From Gaetbulibacter saemankumensis DSM 17032 (lineage in GTDB: Bacteria; Bacteroidota; Bacteroidia; Flavobacteriales; Flavobacteriaceae), in the NCBI RefSeq assembly GCF_000425645.1, contig NZ_KE384430.1, positions 558,001 to 622,000 on the forward strand: DNA of 64,000 nucleotides, given 5' to 3'. The notes beneath the pieces are model-generated. The model ran no database searches and was not told where the DNA came from. It saw nothing but the letters and a program-made list of their open reading frames with translations. Below are positions 56,648 through 64,000 of this stretch, in pieces (the first letter of the stretch is position 1; each line of letters opens with the position of its first letter). Made by a program: the position numbers and the translations under genes.

Positions 56648-56664
56648 CGCCGTTAATATCAGGT

Positions 56665-58353
56665 ATGGGTAATAAAACAGAGCATCAGCAAACACGGGCA
56701 CAGGAAAGTTCGAACGCTATAGAGCGGATGTATATTACTATGCGCCATTTATTTAATCGTGGGTTTTATAAACCTATGGGCGTGTCTGGTGAAACTTTAA
56801 GAGAAGCTTTATTACTGTTAAGACCAGAAATTTATGGTTCTATTGGTGAAGAAAAGGCTGAATTAGAAGGTTTGCTTTACGTTATAGACAGATTACCCAT
56901 TGGTATTGAAGCGTGTCGCTTTATAAATTTAACAAGTGATGAGGGGTATGGCGATTCTCATTTTAAAGCGATTATTCCGGAGAAACGTCGTCGTAATTGT
57001 TACCGTATTGATACGGAACAAATGAATATCGAAATTACCCGCGGGCGCTCGGATATCTATGATATTTTAACGCATCTTACCTTTTTATTTGTAGAATCGC
57101 ATAAAATAAGTAATCGGGTATTAATTGATGATGAGGGAACTACCACCAGAGACTGGTCTAAGCTTGAAGAGGTTGTATTATCCAAAAAGAAACTGTCTCA
57201 GAATGAACGAGAAATAGCCATTACGCATGTGGCCTATATTTTAGGCAGAACTTTTAAGGAAATTGTGGCTGTATACCATCAGTTTGCTACGGCCTCTCAA
57301 CCAGAGCGTTTTCTGCATATAGTCTATTGGCTGGGTAAATTAGCCTTAGATGAACAGGTTAATGATAACAAAAGAACCATTACGTTTAGTCCAGTGTTAC
57401 GAGAGCGTATCGGGCATCATATTCACGGTGAAATTTGGGCCGAAAACATCAAAGCCATTTTGTTTAAAAATAAGCTTTTAGAGCGTCCTCTGCACATTAT
57501 TAGCGCTAATATGCATAGTGTGATGAATACGTTGTTTGCTTCCAGAGCTTTAAAGCATGAAAGCTCCCATAAAGATGTCTTTCAACTCTATGAAATGCTG
57601 AGCCAAAATAATAGCGAATCTCTTAGAAATAAAGTTGTTAAGCTGGCCGAACAGCAAGGGATGATATATATTAAAGACACCTCAGGAACCAATATTGGTG
57701 TGCAACTATTTGATACGGATAAAATAGCTGTTTCAAAATTGGGTGTGTCGTTTAAAGAGGGGCAAGAGACATCTGAAAAACCGGTACTTCTGGTGATGGA
57801 TTATGCTTTTGGGGAGCAGGCTTATGAAACCATGGATGAGTTATTAAAGCCATATCATGTTGAAAATAAAAACATTCATTTAAATGTCAAGTCTATTTCC
57901 ATTATGGGAAAGGCAGGGATTTTACAAGGCGGAAAGGGCGATATTATGATTCCTTCAGCACATATATTTGAAGGTACAGCAGATAATTATCCCTTTACTA
58001 ATGAATTAAAAAAAGAAGATTTAGATAAGCTAGATATCGATGTTTATGAAGGACCTATGATCACCGTATTGGGTACCTCTCTTCAAAATAAGGATATTTT
58101 GAAGTTTTTCCATACCTCTACCTGGGGTGTTATAGGTCTGGAGATGGAAGGGGCACATTATCAGAAAGCTATTCAGGCGGCATCGAAGGTACGGGGTAAT
58201 ATCGGTGCTGATGTAAAAGTAAGATATGCGTATTATGCCAGTGATAATCCCTTAGAAACCGGCGCTACCTTAGCATCAGGAGGATTGGGTACTACGGGCG
58301 TGAGACCCACCTACGTGATTACACAAAACATATTAGAACAAATTTTAAACTAA
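56665..58353 (+). CDS. DUF6909-type protein with phosphorylase-like C-terminus
   Basis: A 562-residue protein, probably soluble. The N-terminal half (to about 360) is helical with RGFYKPMGVSGETLREALLL, IERMYITMRHLF and HVAYILGRTFKEIVAVYHQF; it resembles the DUF6909 family of Flavobacteriia with unknown role. The last 190 residues contain VLLVMDYAFGEQAYETMDEL, GKAGILQGGKGDIMIP and GVIGLEMEGAHY, the order of motifs seen in purine nucleoside phosphorylase/MTA nucleosidase folds (the GLEMEG motif fits the substrate-binding Met-Glu). I infer a nucleoside- or nucleotide-binding module. Start ATG 56665 is chosen from the promoter box at 56640. Confidence 0.75.
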   Translation: MGNKTEHQQTRAQESSNAIERMYITMRHLFNRGFYKPMGVSGETLREALLLLRPEIYGSIGEEKAELEGLLYVIDRLPIGIEACRFINLTSDEGYGDSHFKAIIPEKRRRNCYRIDTEQMNIEITRGRSDIYDILTHLTFLFVESHKISNRVLIDDEGTTTRDWSKLEEVVLSKKKLSQNEREIAITHVAYILGRTFKEIVAVYHQFATASQPERFLHIVYWLGKLALDEQVNDNKRTITFSPVLRERIGHHIHGEIWAENIKAILFKNKLLERPLHIISANMHSVMNTLFASRALKHESSHKDVFQLYEMLSQNNSESLRNKVVKLAEQQGMIYIKDTSGTNIGVQLFDTDKIAVSKLGVSFKEGQETSEKPVLLVMDYAFGEQAYETMDELLKPYHVENKNIHLNVKSISIMGKAGILQGGKGDIMIPSAHIFEGTADNYPFTNELKKEDLDKLDIDVYEGPMITVLGTSLQNKDILKFFHTSTWGVIGLEMEGAHYQKAIQAASKVRGNIGADVKVRYAYYASDNPLETGATLASGGLGTTGVRPTYVITQNILEQILN

Positions 58354-58366
58354 CAATTATATAATT

Positions 58367-59437
58367 ATGAGTCAAGAGTTGCCGCAGCCACAGCCATCGG
58401 AAGAAGTCGATTTAGGGCAGTTGTTTAAGTTGATAGGAAATGCCTTCGATAGGTTTTTCAAGTTCATAGGAACTATATTTACCGGTCTATTTAAGGTTGT
58501 ATTAACGGGATTAATACATTTTTATAAGCGTTTTTTCTGGTATGCCGGAGCGGTTGTTATCGGTTTGGTAGTCGGTTTTTTTATGGACAAAAGCTCCGAT
58601 AAGTTATATGGTGCCAATTTATTTATAGAAACTAATTTTCAATCAGCAAGGCAGGTTTATGAGGACGTTAAGCAATTTCATCAACTCGCATATGTTGATA
58701 AAGATTCCATTGAGTTAGCAAGAAAACTGAATATAACACCTTCTGAAGCGGCTTCATTAAAAGGGTTTTATATACAACCTGATATTGATGAAAATGTTAA
58801 GGCTGAAATGTATTCAAAATTTTACCTGCATTTAGATTCTTTATCAAGAACAGAAATGACCTATGATCGTTTTAGTGAATCTTTAACCCCTTATAATTTT
58901 AAAGTACATCAAATAGGCGTTGCTTCCACAGATAAGGCCATTTATAAGAAGATTGAAAAGGCTTTTGTTAACGAAATCATGGACAATGAGTATTTAAATG
59001 AAGTGGTTACCGTAAATCAATTGACTTTAGATGAAGAAGAGCGGGCCTTAAAGGATCAGATTAAGATTACGGATTCTTTGGTTAATGAATATTTAAAAAT
59101 TCGTGTCAATGAATCTATGAAAGAACCAGTGCCGGGTTCGGGAACTAATTTATATATGGGTAATGCCGAATCTGCAAGTTTAATTGTGGACGAATCTAAA
59201 GTCATTCAAAAGCGATTGGAATACGAAAGAGCTATAAGACAGGTTAAGAAGGACAAGGTAGAAGAGAAACAGGTTGTAAATGTATTGGCTGACTTTCCTG
59301 TTACTGGTTATGATATCACGGAAATAACAGATAAGTATAAATTTAAATTGCCGATGTTATTATTTGCTTTAGTCTTAATTGCTTTTACGTTTATAGGGCT
59401 TGGAAATTATTTAAAAGCGCAGAGTGAAGCGCAATAA
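58367..59437 (+). CDS. Wzz-like two-helix membrane protein of polysaccharide locus
   Basis: A 356-residue protein. The N-terminal part is cytoplasmic with amphipathic helices, a membrane helix lies at about 59-79 (WYAGAVVIGLVVGFFMDKSS), a large periplasmic part follows (about 85-320) with coiled coil near 225-250 and 290-310, and the second membrane helix is at 327-345 (LPMLLFALVLIAFTFIGLG). This topology is that of Wzz-type chain-length regulators, but the family's usual Pro-rich motif near helix 2 is not clear. It starts 13 bases after the DUF6909 gene and precedes the sugar-nucleotide genes. Role in glycan assembly is inferred from topology and place. Confidence 0.6.
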   Translation: MSQELPQPQPSEEVDLGQLFKLIGNAFDRFFKFIGTIFTGLFKVVLTGLIHFYKRFFWYAGAVVIGLVVGFFMDKSSDKLYGANLFIETNFQSARQVYEDVKQFHQLAYVDKDSIELARKLNITPSEAASLKGFYIQPDIDENVKAEMYSKFYLHLDSLSRTEMTYDRFSESLTPYNFKVHQIGVASTDKAIYKKIEKAFVNEIMDNEYLNEVVTVNQLTLDEEERALKDQIKITDSLVNEYLKIRVNESMKEPVPGSGTNLYMGNAESASLIVDESKVIQKRLEYERAIRQVKKDKVEEKQVVNVLADFPVTGYDITEITDKYKFKLPMLLFALVLIAFTFIGLGNYLKAQSEAQ

Positions 59438-59754
59438 GTTATAAGGGTTCCTTTGTTGCTTTTTGCTTTTTTTGTTCATTTCTGCTGATTTTGGCACTTT
59501 TTGGCGTTTTTGTATGGTTCTGTTTTTTTAACGTAACCATACATTATCCATACCTTTACTACGGCGTATCTATAGGGGTACTATAGGGTAGATCTGTAAA
59601 AGTGAGGTTAAAAAGGTTATGTAGTTAAGAGGTTAGAAGGTTCCTTCTGTTAGTGGAATGGTTAGAAGTTTCTTTTAATGTTATAAAATAAAAATAATTA
59701 CATTTGATAAGCTTATCCTTTTGGGTAAGCTTATTTGTTTGGAATATTAATGAC
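59438..59754. other. 317-base intergenic region with degenerate repeats and a hairpin
   Basis: From about 59601 to 59680 it holds short degenerate copies of GTTAAGA/GGTTAGAA-type units, related to the repeats around the four-helix-bundle gene at 62.8 kb. The segment 59614-59635 matches 62775-62796 at 19 of 22 bases. A 10-bp hairpin with one wobble (59709-59718 with 59723-59732) may terminate transcription from upstream. No gene is seen. Confidence 0.65.
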
Positions 59755-60594
59755 GTGAATATTAATGCACATATAGAGTTAAGGCCATTACTTTTGGTAG
59801 CCATTGAAGCTGCTTTACAAGCCAGTGAGGCTATTCTAGCTATTTATGACAAGACGTTTGAAGTCTCTTATAAGGATGATGATTCCCCCCTGACTGAAGC
59901 TGACTTAGCTTCAAATGCGATTATATGTAATAGGCTTCGAACTACCGATATTCCCATTATTAGTGAGGAAAATAAGGGTATACCTTATAGTATTCGAAAA
60001 GACTGGAAAAGTTGCTGGATTGTGGATCCTATTGATGGTACCAAAGAATTTATAAAAAGGAATGGCGATTTCACGGTCAATATCGCCTTAGTGGAGCAAG
60101 GGGTTACTAAATTAGGTGTTATTTATATTCCAGTAACTAAAGAGCTTTATTATAACAACGTCGAAAAAAACAAGGCATTTAAAACCGTTCTTGATACTGA
60201 CGATTTGCTATCGAAGGATTTAGGATCCATACTTTTTAAAGAAGCGGATGCTATAAAGCCTTCTTCTTTTAATCAAATTTCAAGGTTAAAAGTTGTGGGA
60301 AGTCGTTCTCATATGAATGCACAGACTTCGAATTTCATTAAGGGTCTTGAAAAACACTATGATGCTATAGAAATAGTGAGCCGGGGCAGCTCTCTAAAGT
60401 TTTGTCTGGTTGCTGAGGGCAAAGCGCATATGTATCCGAGATTTGCACCCACTATGGAATGGGATACGGCTGCCGGACAGGCTATTTGTGAGGCCGTAGG
60501 TCTTTCGGTAATAGATCAGGAAACAGGAGAACCCTTGGTATATAATAGGGCCCAATTAAGAAATCCATTTTTTATGGTAAGTGTTCATGGCTAA
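59755..60594 (+). CDS. cysQ: 3'(2'),5'-bisphosphate nucleotidase CysQ
   Basis: About 279 residues. It removes the 3' phosphate from PAP (and PAPS), the by-product of sulfotransferases. Metal-binding signatures: DDDSPLTEADLASN near 41-54, WIVDPIDGTKEFIKRNGDF at about 88-106, and EWDTAAGQAICEAVG near the C-terminus. The frame is open to TTG 59704, but that start lies beside a hairpin; GTG 59755, reading NINAHIELRPLLLVAIEAAL, gives the usual N-terminus. It overlaps the DUF2061 gene by 8 bases, so the two are coupled. Confidence 0.92.
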   Translation: MNINAHIELRPLLLVAIEAALQASEAILAIYDKTFEVSYKDDDSPLTEADLASNAIICNRLRTTDIPIISEENKGIPYSIRKDWKSCWIVDPIDGTKEFIKRNGDFTVNIALVEQGVTKLGVIYIPVTKELYYNNVEKNKAFKTVLDTDDLLSKDLGSILFKEADAIKPSSFNQISRLKVVGSRSHMNAQTSNFIKGLEKHYDAIEIVSRGSSLKFCLVAEGKAHMYPRFAPTMEWDTAAGQAICEAVGLSVIDQETGEPLVYNRAQLRNPFFMVSVHG

Positions 60595-61006
60595 ACCCAT
60601 TTATAAAAGACATGTATTAAAAACGATTACCTGGCGTATCATAGGTACCCTAGATACCTTAGTGATATCCTGGGTAGTTACGGGTAATCCTGTAACAGGT
60701 TTAAAAATTAGCGGGATTGAATTGGTAACCAAAATGCTGCTTTATTTTTTACATGAACGCCTATGGTTTCAAATAAAACTTACACATAGCAAAAAAAGAC
60801 ATTTAATTAAAACCTTTACGTATCGTATTCTTGGGACTCTGGATACCATGTTAATCGCATCGATTGTTTCTGGTAATCCAAAAGCGGGCCTTAGTATTGG
60901 GGCTATCGAGTTGGTTAGTAAACTATTTTTGTATTATTTTCACGAACGTATCTGGTATCGATTTAATTTTGGTTTAAGCCATAGGAAACGTAATTTAGAT
61001 GAATAA
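60587..61006 (+). CDS. Tandem DUF2061 membrane protein
   Basis: A 139-residue protein made of two copies of the DUF2061 module, each with one to two membrane helices. Copy 1 has VLKTITWRIIGTLDTLVISW and HERLWF; copy 2 has LIKTFTYRILGTLDTMLIAS and HERIWY. The gene overlaps cysQ and cysC (8 bases each), a fixed neighbour in Bacteroidota sulfate genes. The family may be linked to sulfate assimilation or transport but has no proven function. ATG 60587 starts the MAKPIYKRH reading; GTG 60581 is an alternative. Confidence 0.88.
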   Translation: MAKPIYKRHVLKTITWRIIGTLDTLVISWVVTGNPVTGLKISGIELVTKMLLYFLHERLWFQIKLTHSKKRHLIKTFTYRILGTLDTMLIASIVSGNPKAGLSIGAIELVSKLFLYYFHERIWYRFNFGLSHRKRNLDE

Positions 61007-61589
61007 TATATCAAAGTATCCGTATCAAATCACTCCACAAGAAAGAGAAAAGCTTAATGGACATAAAGGCTTATTAGTGTTTTTTACCGGATTATCTGGA
61101 GCAGGGAAGTCTACTTTGGCCAATGCCTTAGAGTATAAATTGCATCAGGATCATATTCATACTTATGTGTTAGATGGGGATAACGTAAGAAGCGGCATCA
61201 ATAAGAATTTAGGGTTTTCACCTGAGGATCGCTCAGAAAATAATCGTCGTATTGGAGAAATTTCTAAGTTATTTGTTGAAGCCGGATTGGTGGTGCTTGC
61301 GGCCTTTGTTTCTCCCTATGAGAAGGACCGGGCATTTATAAAACATACGGTAGGAAAAGATAATTATATTGAAGTTTTTGTAAATACCAGTTTGAAGGTT
61401 TGCGAAGCGCGTGATGTTAAAGGGCTATATAAGAAGGCGCGGGCTGGTGTAATCACTAACATGACGGGTATTTCAGCACCTTATGAAGCTCCGAAACAGC
61501 CTGATCTTGAAGTTTCGGAAGTACATTCGGTAGAAGAAGCCATAGCATTGGTTTTTGCTCATGTTATTAATCGGTTAGCCATTCATTAA
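60999..61589 (+). CDS. cysC: Adenylylsulfate kinase CysC
   Basis: A 196-residue kinase that phosphorylates APS to PAPS, the activated sulfate donor. The P-loop is GLSGAGKST at about 32-40. The family's DGDNVRSGINKNLGFSPEDR, FVSPYEKDR and KARAGVITNMTGISAPYEAP segments are complete. It overlaps the DUF2061 gene. cysD and cysN, which make APS and often follow this trio, are absent here; the next gene is rfbB. So PAPS for sulfotransferases of the glycan locus is a plausible purpose. Confidence 0.95.
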   Translation: MNNISKYPYQITPQEREKLNGHKGLLVFFTGLSGAGKSTLANALEYKLHQDHIHTYVLDGDNVRSGINKNLGFSPEDRSENNRRIGEISKLFVEAGLVVLAAFVSPYEKDRAFIKHTVGKDNYIEVFVNTSLKVCEARDVKGLYKKARAGVITNMTGISAPYEAPKQPDLEVSEVHSVEEAIALVFAHVINRLAIH

Positions 61590-61717
61590 AATAGCGGTTC
61601 ATTGGATTAAGCATAGGGCTAATTATTGTGAAGCTGGGTTTTTATGTTATTTTTACCAAAATATAAGCCGTCATTTTAATCTTTTGCATTTTTTAGAAAA
61701 TGTCTCATATGTCATCA

Positions 61718-62764
61718 ATGAAAATACTTATAACAGGTGGTGCGGGTTTTATTGGATCGCACGTGGTTCGGTTGTTTGTGGAGAAGTACCCTCATTATGA
61801 TATATATAATTTGGATGCCTTAACCTATGCTGGCAATCTGGAAAATTTAAAAGATATTGAAGATCGATCTAATTATACGTTTATAAAAGCTGATATTACA
61901 AATGAGACCACCATGATGTCTTTATTTGAACAGTATCAATTTGATCGTGTAATTCATTTGGCTGCAGAATCGCATGTAGACCGTTCGATCAACGACCCTT
62001 TAGCCTTTGTGAAAACCAATGTTTTGGGTACAGTAAATTTATTGAATGCGGCTAAATCAGCCTGGAATGATGATTTTCAGAATAAGTTATTTTATCATGT
62101 AAGCACTGATGAGGTTTACGGGGCTTTAGGAGAAACAGGACTATTCCAAGAGACGACCGCTTATGATCCCAATTCGCCGTATTCCGCTTCAAAAGCTAGT
62201 TCCGATCATTTTGTTCGCGCCTATGGGGAAACCTATGGATTACCTTATGTGATTACAAATTGTTCGAATAATTATGGACAACATCAGTTTCCTGAGAAGT
62301 TGATTCCCTTATTTATCAATAATATTATCAATAATGAGCCGTTACCGGTTTATGGTGATGGGCATTATACGCGTGATTGGCTTTATGTGAAGGATCATGC
62401 TGCAGCCATCGATTTGGTTTTTCATAAAGGAAAACTAAAAGAAACCTACAATATTGGTGGTTTTAATGAGTGGAAGAATATCGATTTGGTGAAGTTATTA
62501 TGTCAACAAATGGACCGTAAATTAGGGAGGCCTTCGGGAACTTCTGAAACATTAATAAGCTTTGTTAAAGATCGACCGGGACATGATTTACGTTATGCCA
62601 TTGATGCTTCAAAAATTAATAAAGAATTGGGGTGGAGACCTTCGGTTACTTTTGAAGAAGGATTGAACATAACCATTGATTGGTATTTAGATAATGCGGA
62701 TTGGTTAGATCATGTTACGAGTGGGGCATATCGTGATTATTATCTCAAGCAGTATAAGAGGTGA
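61718..62764 (+). CDS. rfbB: dTDP-glucose 4,6-dehydratase
   Basis: About 348 residues, a short-chain dehydrogenase/epimerase that makes dTDP-4-keto-6-deoxyglucose, the branch point to rhamnose and other deoxysugars. The NAD motif is ITGGAGFIGSHV at the start. The catalytic STDEVYG is near 129-135 and YSASK near 155. NNYGQHQFPEKLIPLFI and the conserved GRDWLYV-like TRDWLYVKDHAAA follow. ATG 61718 (MKILITGG) fits the family best; an ATG at 61700 would add six residues. rfbA lies 576 bases downstream, separated by the four-helix-bundle gene. Confidence 0.96.
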   Translation: MKILITGGAGFIGSHVVRLFVEKYPHYDIYNLDALTYAGNLENLKDIEDRSNYTFIKADITNETTMMSLFEQYQFDRVIHLAAESHVDRSINDPLAFVKTNVLGTVNLLNAAKSAWNDDFQNKLFYHVSTDEVYGALGETGLFQETTAYDPNSPYSASKASSDHFVRAYGETYGLPYVITNCSNNYGQHQFPEKLIPLFINNIINNEPLPVYGDGHYTRDWLYVKDHAAAIDLVFHKGKLKETYNIGGFNEWKNIDLVKLLCQQMDRKLGRPSGTSETLISFVKDRPGHDLRYAIDASKINKELGWRPSVTFEEGLNITIDWYLDNADWLDHVTSGAYRDYYLKQYKR

Positions 62765-62821
62765 TACGGTTATGAGGTTACATAGTTAAGAAGTTATATT
62801 GTGAAAAGGTTATATGATTAA
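62765..62821. repeat. Degenerate GTTA-type repeat before the four-helix gene
   Basis: The whole gap is made of short relatives of ggttatgaggtta, gttaagaagtta and gtgaaaaggttata. The 14-base gtgaaaaggttata (62801-62814) recurs exactly at 63191-63204 on the other side of the gene. Confidence 0.75.
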
Positions 62822-63178
62822 ATGAAAGCATTAAAGTCACATAAAGATTTGAAAGTTTGGCTGGAATCTATGGATTTAGTGGTTGCTGTTTATAGAGTAA
62901 CTGACTCGTTTCCTTCTTCCGAAATTTATGGATTAACATCACAATTACGAAGAGCAGCTGTATCAGTTCCTTCAAATATAGCAGAAGGTGCTGGTCGAAA
63001 AGGAAGTAAAGAGTTTGTTCGATTTTTATATATTGCATTAGGGTCTCTTTCAGAAATTGAAACTCAGATAGAAATTGCTTTCCGATTGGAGTATATGAGT
63101 GATTTAAATACTATAAATGAACGGATATATTTTGTAAGAAGTATGTTGTCTGGGTTGATAAGGAGTTTGGGTGAATAG
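62822..63178 (+). CDS. Four-helix-bundle protein, S23 family
   Basis: A 118-residue protein with the S23/IVP pattern: SHKDLKVWLESMDLVVAVYR, FPSSEIYGLTSQLRRAAVSV, PSNIAEGAGRKGSKEFVRFL and YIALGSLSEIETQIEIAF. Members were first found as genes inside 23S rRNA intervening sequences and are related to the Avd protein of diversity-generating retroelements; no function is proven. It is inserted between rfbB and rfbA, which usually lie together, and is flanked by an exact 14-bp direct repeat and degenerate repeats. It could be the cargo of a small mobile cassette. Its base composition is like its neighbours'. Confidence 0.9.
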   Translation: MKALKSHKDLKVWLESMDLVVAVYRVTDSFPSSEIYGLTSQLRRAAVSVPSNIAEGAGRKGSKEFVRFLYIALGSLSEIETQIEIAFRLEYMSDLNTINERIYFVRSMLSGLIRSLGE

Positions 63179-63260
63179 GCGATTTAATAGGTGAAAAGGT
63201 TATAAAGAGAAGAGGTAAGGAGGTTAAGAAGTGAAATGGGAAAAGAATGTATAATTATAA
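63179..63260. repeat. Degenerate GTTA-type repeat after the four-helix gene
   Basis: Contains gtgaaaaggttata (63191-63204), identical to 62801-62814, then aagaggtaaggaggttaagaagtg, related to the units upstream. The remainder up to the rfbA start at 63341 shows nothing that I recognise. Confidence 0.75.
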
Positions 63261-63340
63261 AAGGAGAAGGAGATTTTGTTAGTATAAATCTGCAGTATAA
63301 CTTTATCACTATATAACTTCATGACGAAAATGAAACAACA

Positions 63341-64000
63341 ATGAAAGGCATCATATTAGCAGGCGGATCAGGGACAAGGTTATACCCACTTACAAAAGTG
63401 GTTAGTAAGCAACTTATGCCGGTGTATGATAAGCCCATGATTTATTATCCATTAACCACCTTAATGTCGGCAGGCATTCATGAGATATTAATTATTTCAA
63501 CTTCAAAAGATTTACCGCGATTTAAAGCGCTTTTGGGAGATGGTGGAGATTATGGATGTATATTTCAATATGCTGTTCAGGAAGAGCCGAATGGTTTAGC
63601 AGAAGCCTTTATTATAGGAGAGGCGTTTATAGGGAGCGACGATGTTGCTTTAATTTTAGGAGATAATATTTTTTATGGTTCCGGGTTAAATGAAACCTTA
63701 CAAGCGCATTTAGAACCTCAGGGTGGCGTTATTTTTGCTTATCATGTTTTAGACCCCAAGCGTTACGGTGTTGTCGAGTTTGATGCCGATAATAAGGCTG
63801 TTTCGATTGAAGAAAAGCCAGAACATCCCAAGTCGAATTATGCGGTACCCGGGATTTATTTTTATGATAACTCTGTAGTCCAAATAGCCAAAAATATAAC
63901 ACCCAGTCAGAGAGGCGAACTTGAAATTACCGATGTTAATAAAGTCTATTTAGAACAAGGAATGCTACATGTGAGTGTTTTAGATCGTGGTACGGCCTGG
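63341..64000 (+). CDS. rfbA: Glucose-1-phosphate thymidylyltransferase (3' cut by window)
   Basis: The first 220 residues of the enzyme that makes dTDP-glucose from dTTP and glucose-1-phosphate, the step before RfbB. The nucleotidyltransferase motif [20 protein letters not shown] is near residues 8-27, then [29 protein letters not shown], and the [20 protein letters not shown] and [16 protein letters not shown] segments. The frame is open to the last base, so about 70 residues lie beyond the window. It continues the locus after the four-helix gene. Confidence 0.95.
   Translation, partial: MKGIILAGGSGTRLYPLTKVVSKQLMPVYDKPMIYYPLTTLMSAGIHEILIISTSKDLPRFKALLGDGGDYGCIFQYAVQEEPNGLAEAFIIGEAFIGSDDVALILGDNIFYGSGLNETLQAHLEPQGGVIFAYHVLDPKRYGVVEFDADNKAVSIEEKPEHPKSNYAVPGIYFYDNSVVQIAKNITPSQRGELEITDVNKVYLEQGMLHVSVLDRGTAW

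Noticed and set aside
59542-59560. ttatccata resembling a DnaA box
   Set aside because: A single imperfect match without further copies nearby; not enough for an origin.
59704-59754. Longer N-terminus for CysQ from TTG 59704
   Set aside because: It begins next to a hairpin and adds a hydrophobic stretch that CysQ proteins lack; GTG 59755 fits better.

Overview
The window looks like a chromosomal segment of a marine-type member of the Flavobacteriaceae (Bacteroidota). The support is low GC content, promoters of the TAnnTTTG type, almost no Shine-Dalgarno sites, frequent TTG/GTG starts, type IX secretion (T9SS) cargo with type A and type B sorting domains, PorP/SprF proteins, TonB-dependent receptors and many Bacteroidota-restricted DUF families. 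No insertion sequence, phage gene, CRISPR array or rRNA operon was seen.

Layout. 1-2.6 kb: the 3' part of a family 3 glycoside hydrolase, a LysE-type exporter, tRNA-Cys and folB. 2.6-23.1 kb, all on the minus strand: a gliding-motility locus laid out like sprC-sprD-sprB-sprF of Flavobacterium johnsoniae, preceded by a beta-helix secreted protein and a good promoter. Its centrepiece is a 4601-residue SprB-like adhesin. 23.4-38.3 kb: a housekeeping block with glnS, a GNAT-like acyltransferase, an SPFH protein, gltX, a very large DUF4175 membrane protein, ybeY, mnmG and a methyltransferase. mnmG is bracketed by two near-perfect parS palindromes, which suggests proximity to the replication origin. 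38.5-49.9 kb: an OmpH/Skp-like lipoprotein, a TonB receptor/DUF4249 pair, holB, a FecI-FecR-TonB-receptor surface signalling set and a T9SS type A cargo protein. 50-58.4 kb: pgk, an MltD-like lytic transglycosylase, DUF4837, tatA, an M23 peptidase, a bacterial homologue of plant auxin-conjugating GH3 enzymes and a DUF6909 protein. 58.4-64 kb: the beginning of a surface polysaccharide locus (Wzz-like membrane protein, cysQ, a duplicated DUF2061 protein, cysC, rfbB, a four-helix-bundle S23-type gene, and rfbA running off the end).

How the parts relate. The spr locus would make, export and anchor a long mobile surface adhesin through the T9SS. The polysaccharide locus couples dTDP-sugar synthesis (rfbB, rfbA) to PAPS formation and PAP removal (cysC, cysQ), which points to a sulfated surface glycan. 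The FecI-FecR-receptor set can sense an outer-membrane ligand and switch on its own operon.

The items most worth a second look are: the roughly 390-bp cassette carrying the four-helix-bundle gene between rfbB and rfbA, bounded by an exact 14-bp direct repeat and GTTAAGA-type degenerate repeats, with a gene-less relative of the repeats 3 kb upstream; the two parS sites around mnmG; the higher-order block duplication (about 3.57 kb apart) and the embedded non-repeat module in the giant adhesin; the 90-bp tandem repeat in the SprD-like gene; and the phosphorylase-like motifs at the C-terminus of the DUF6909 protein.
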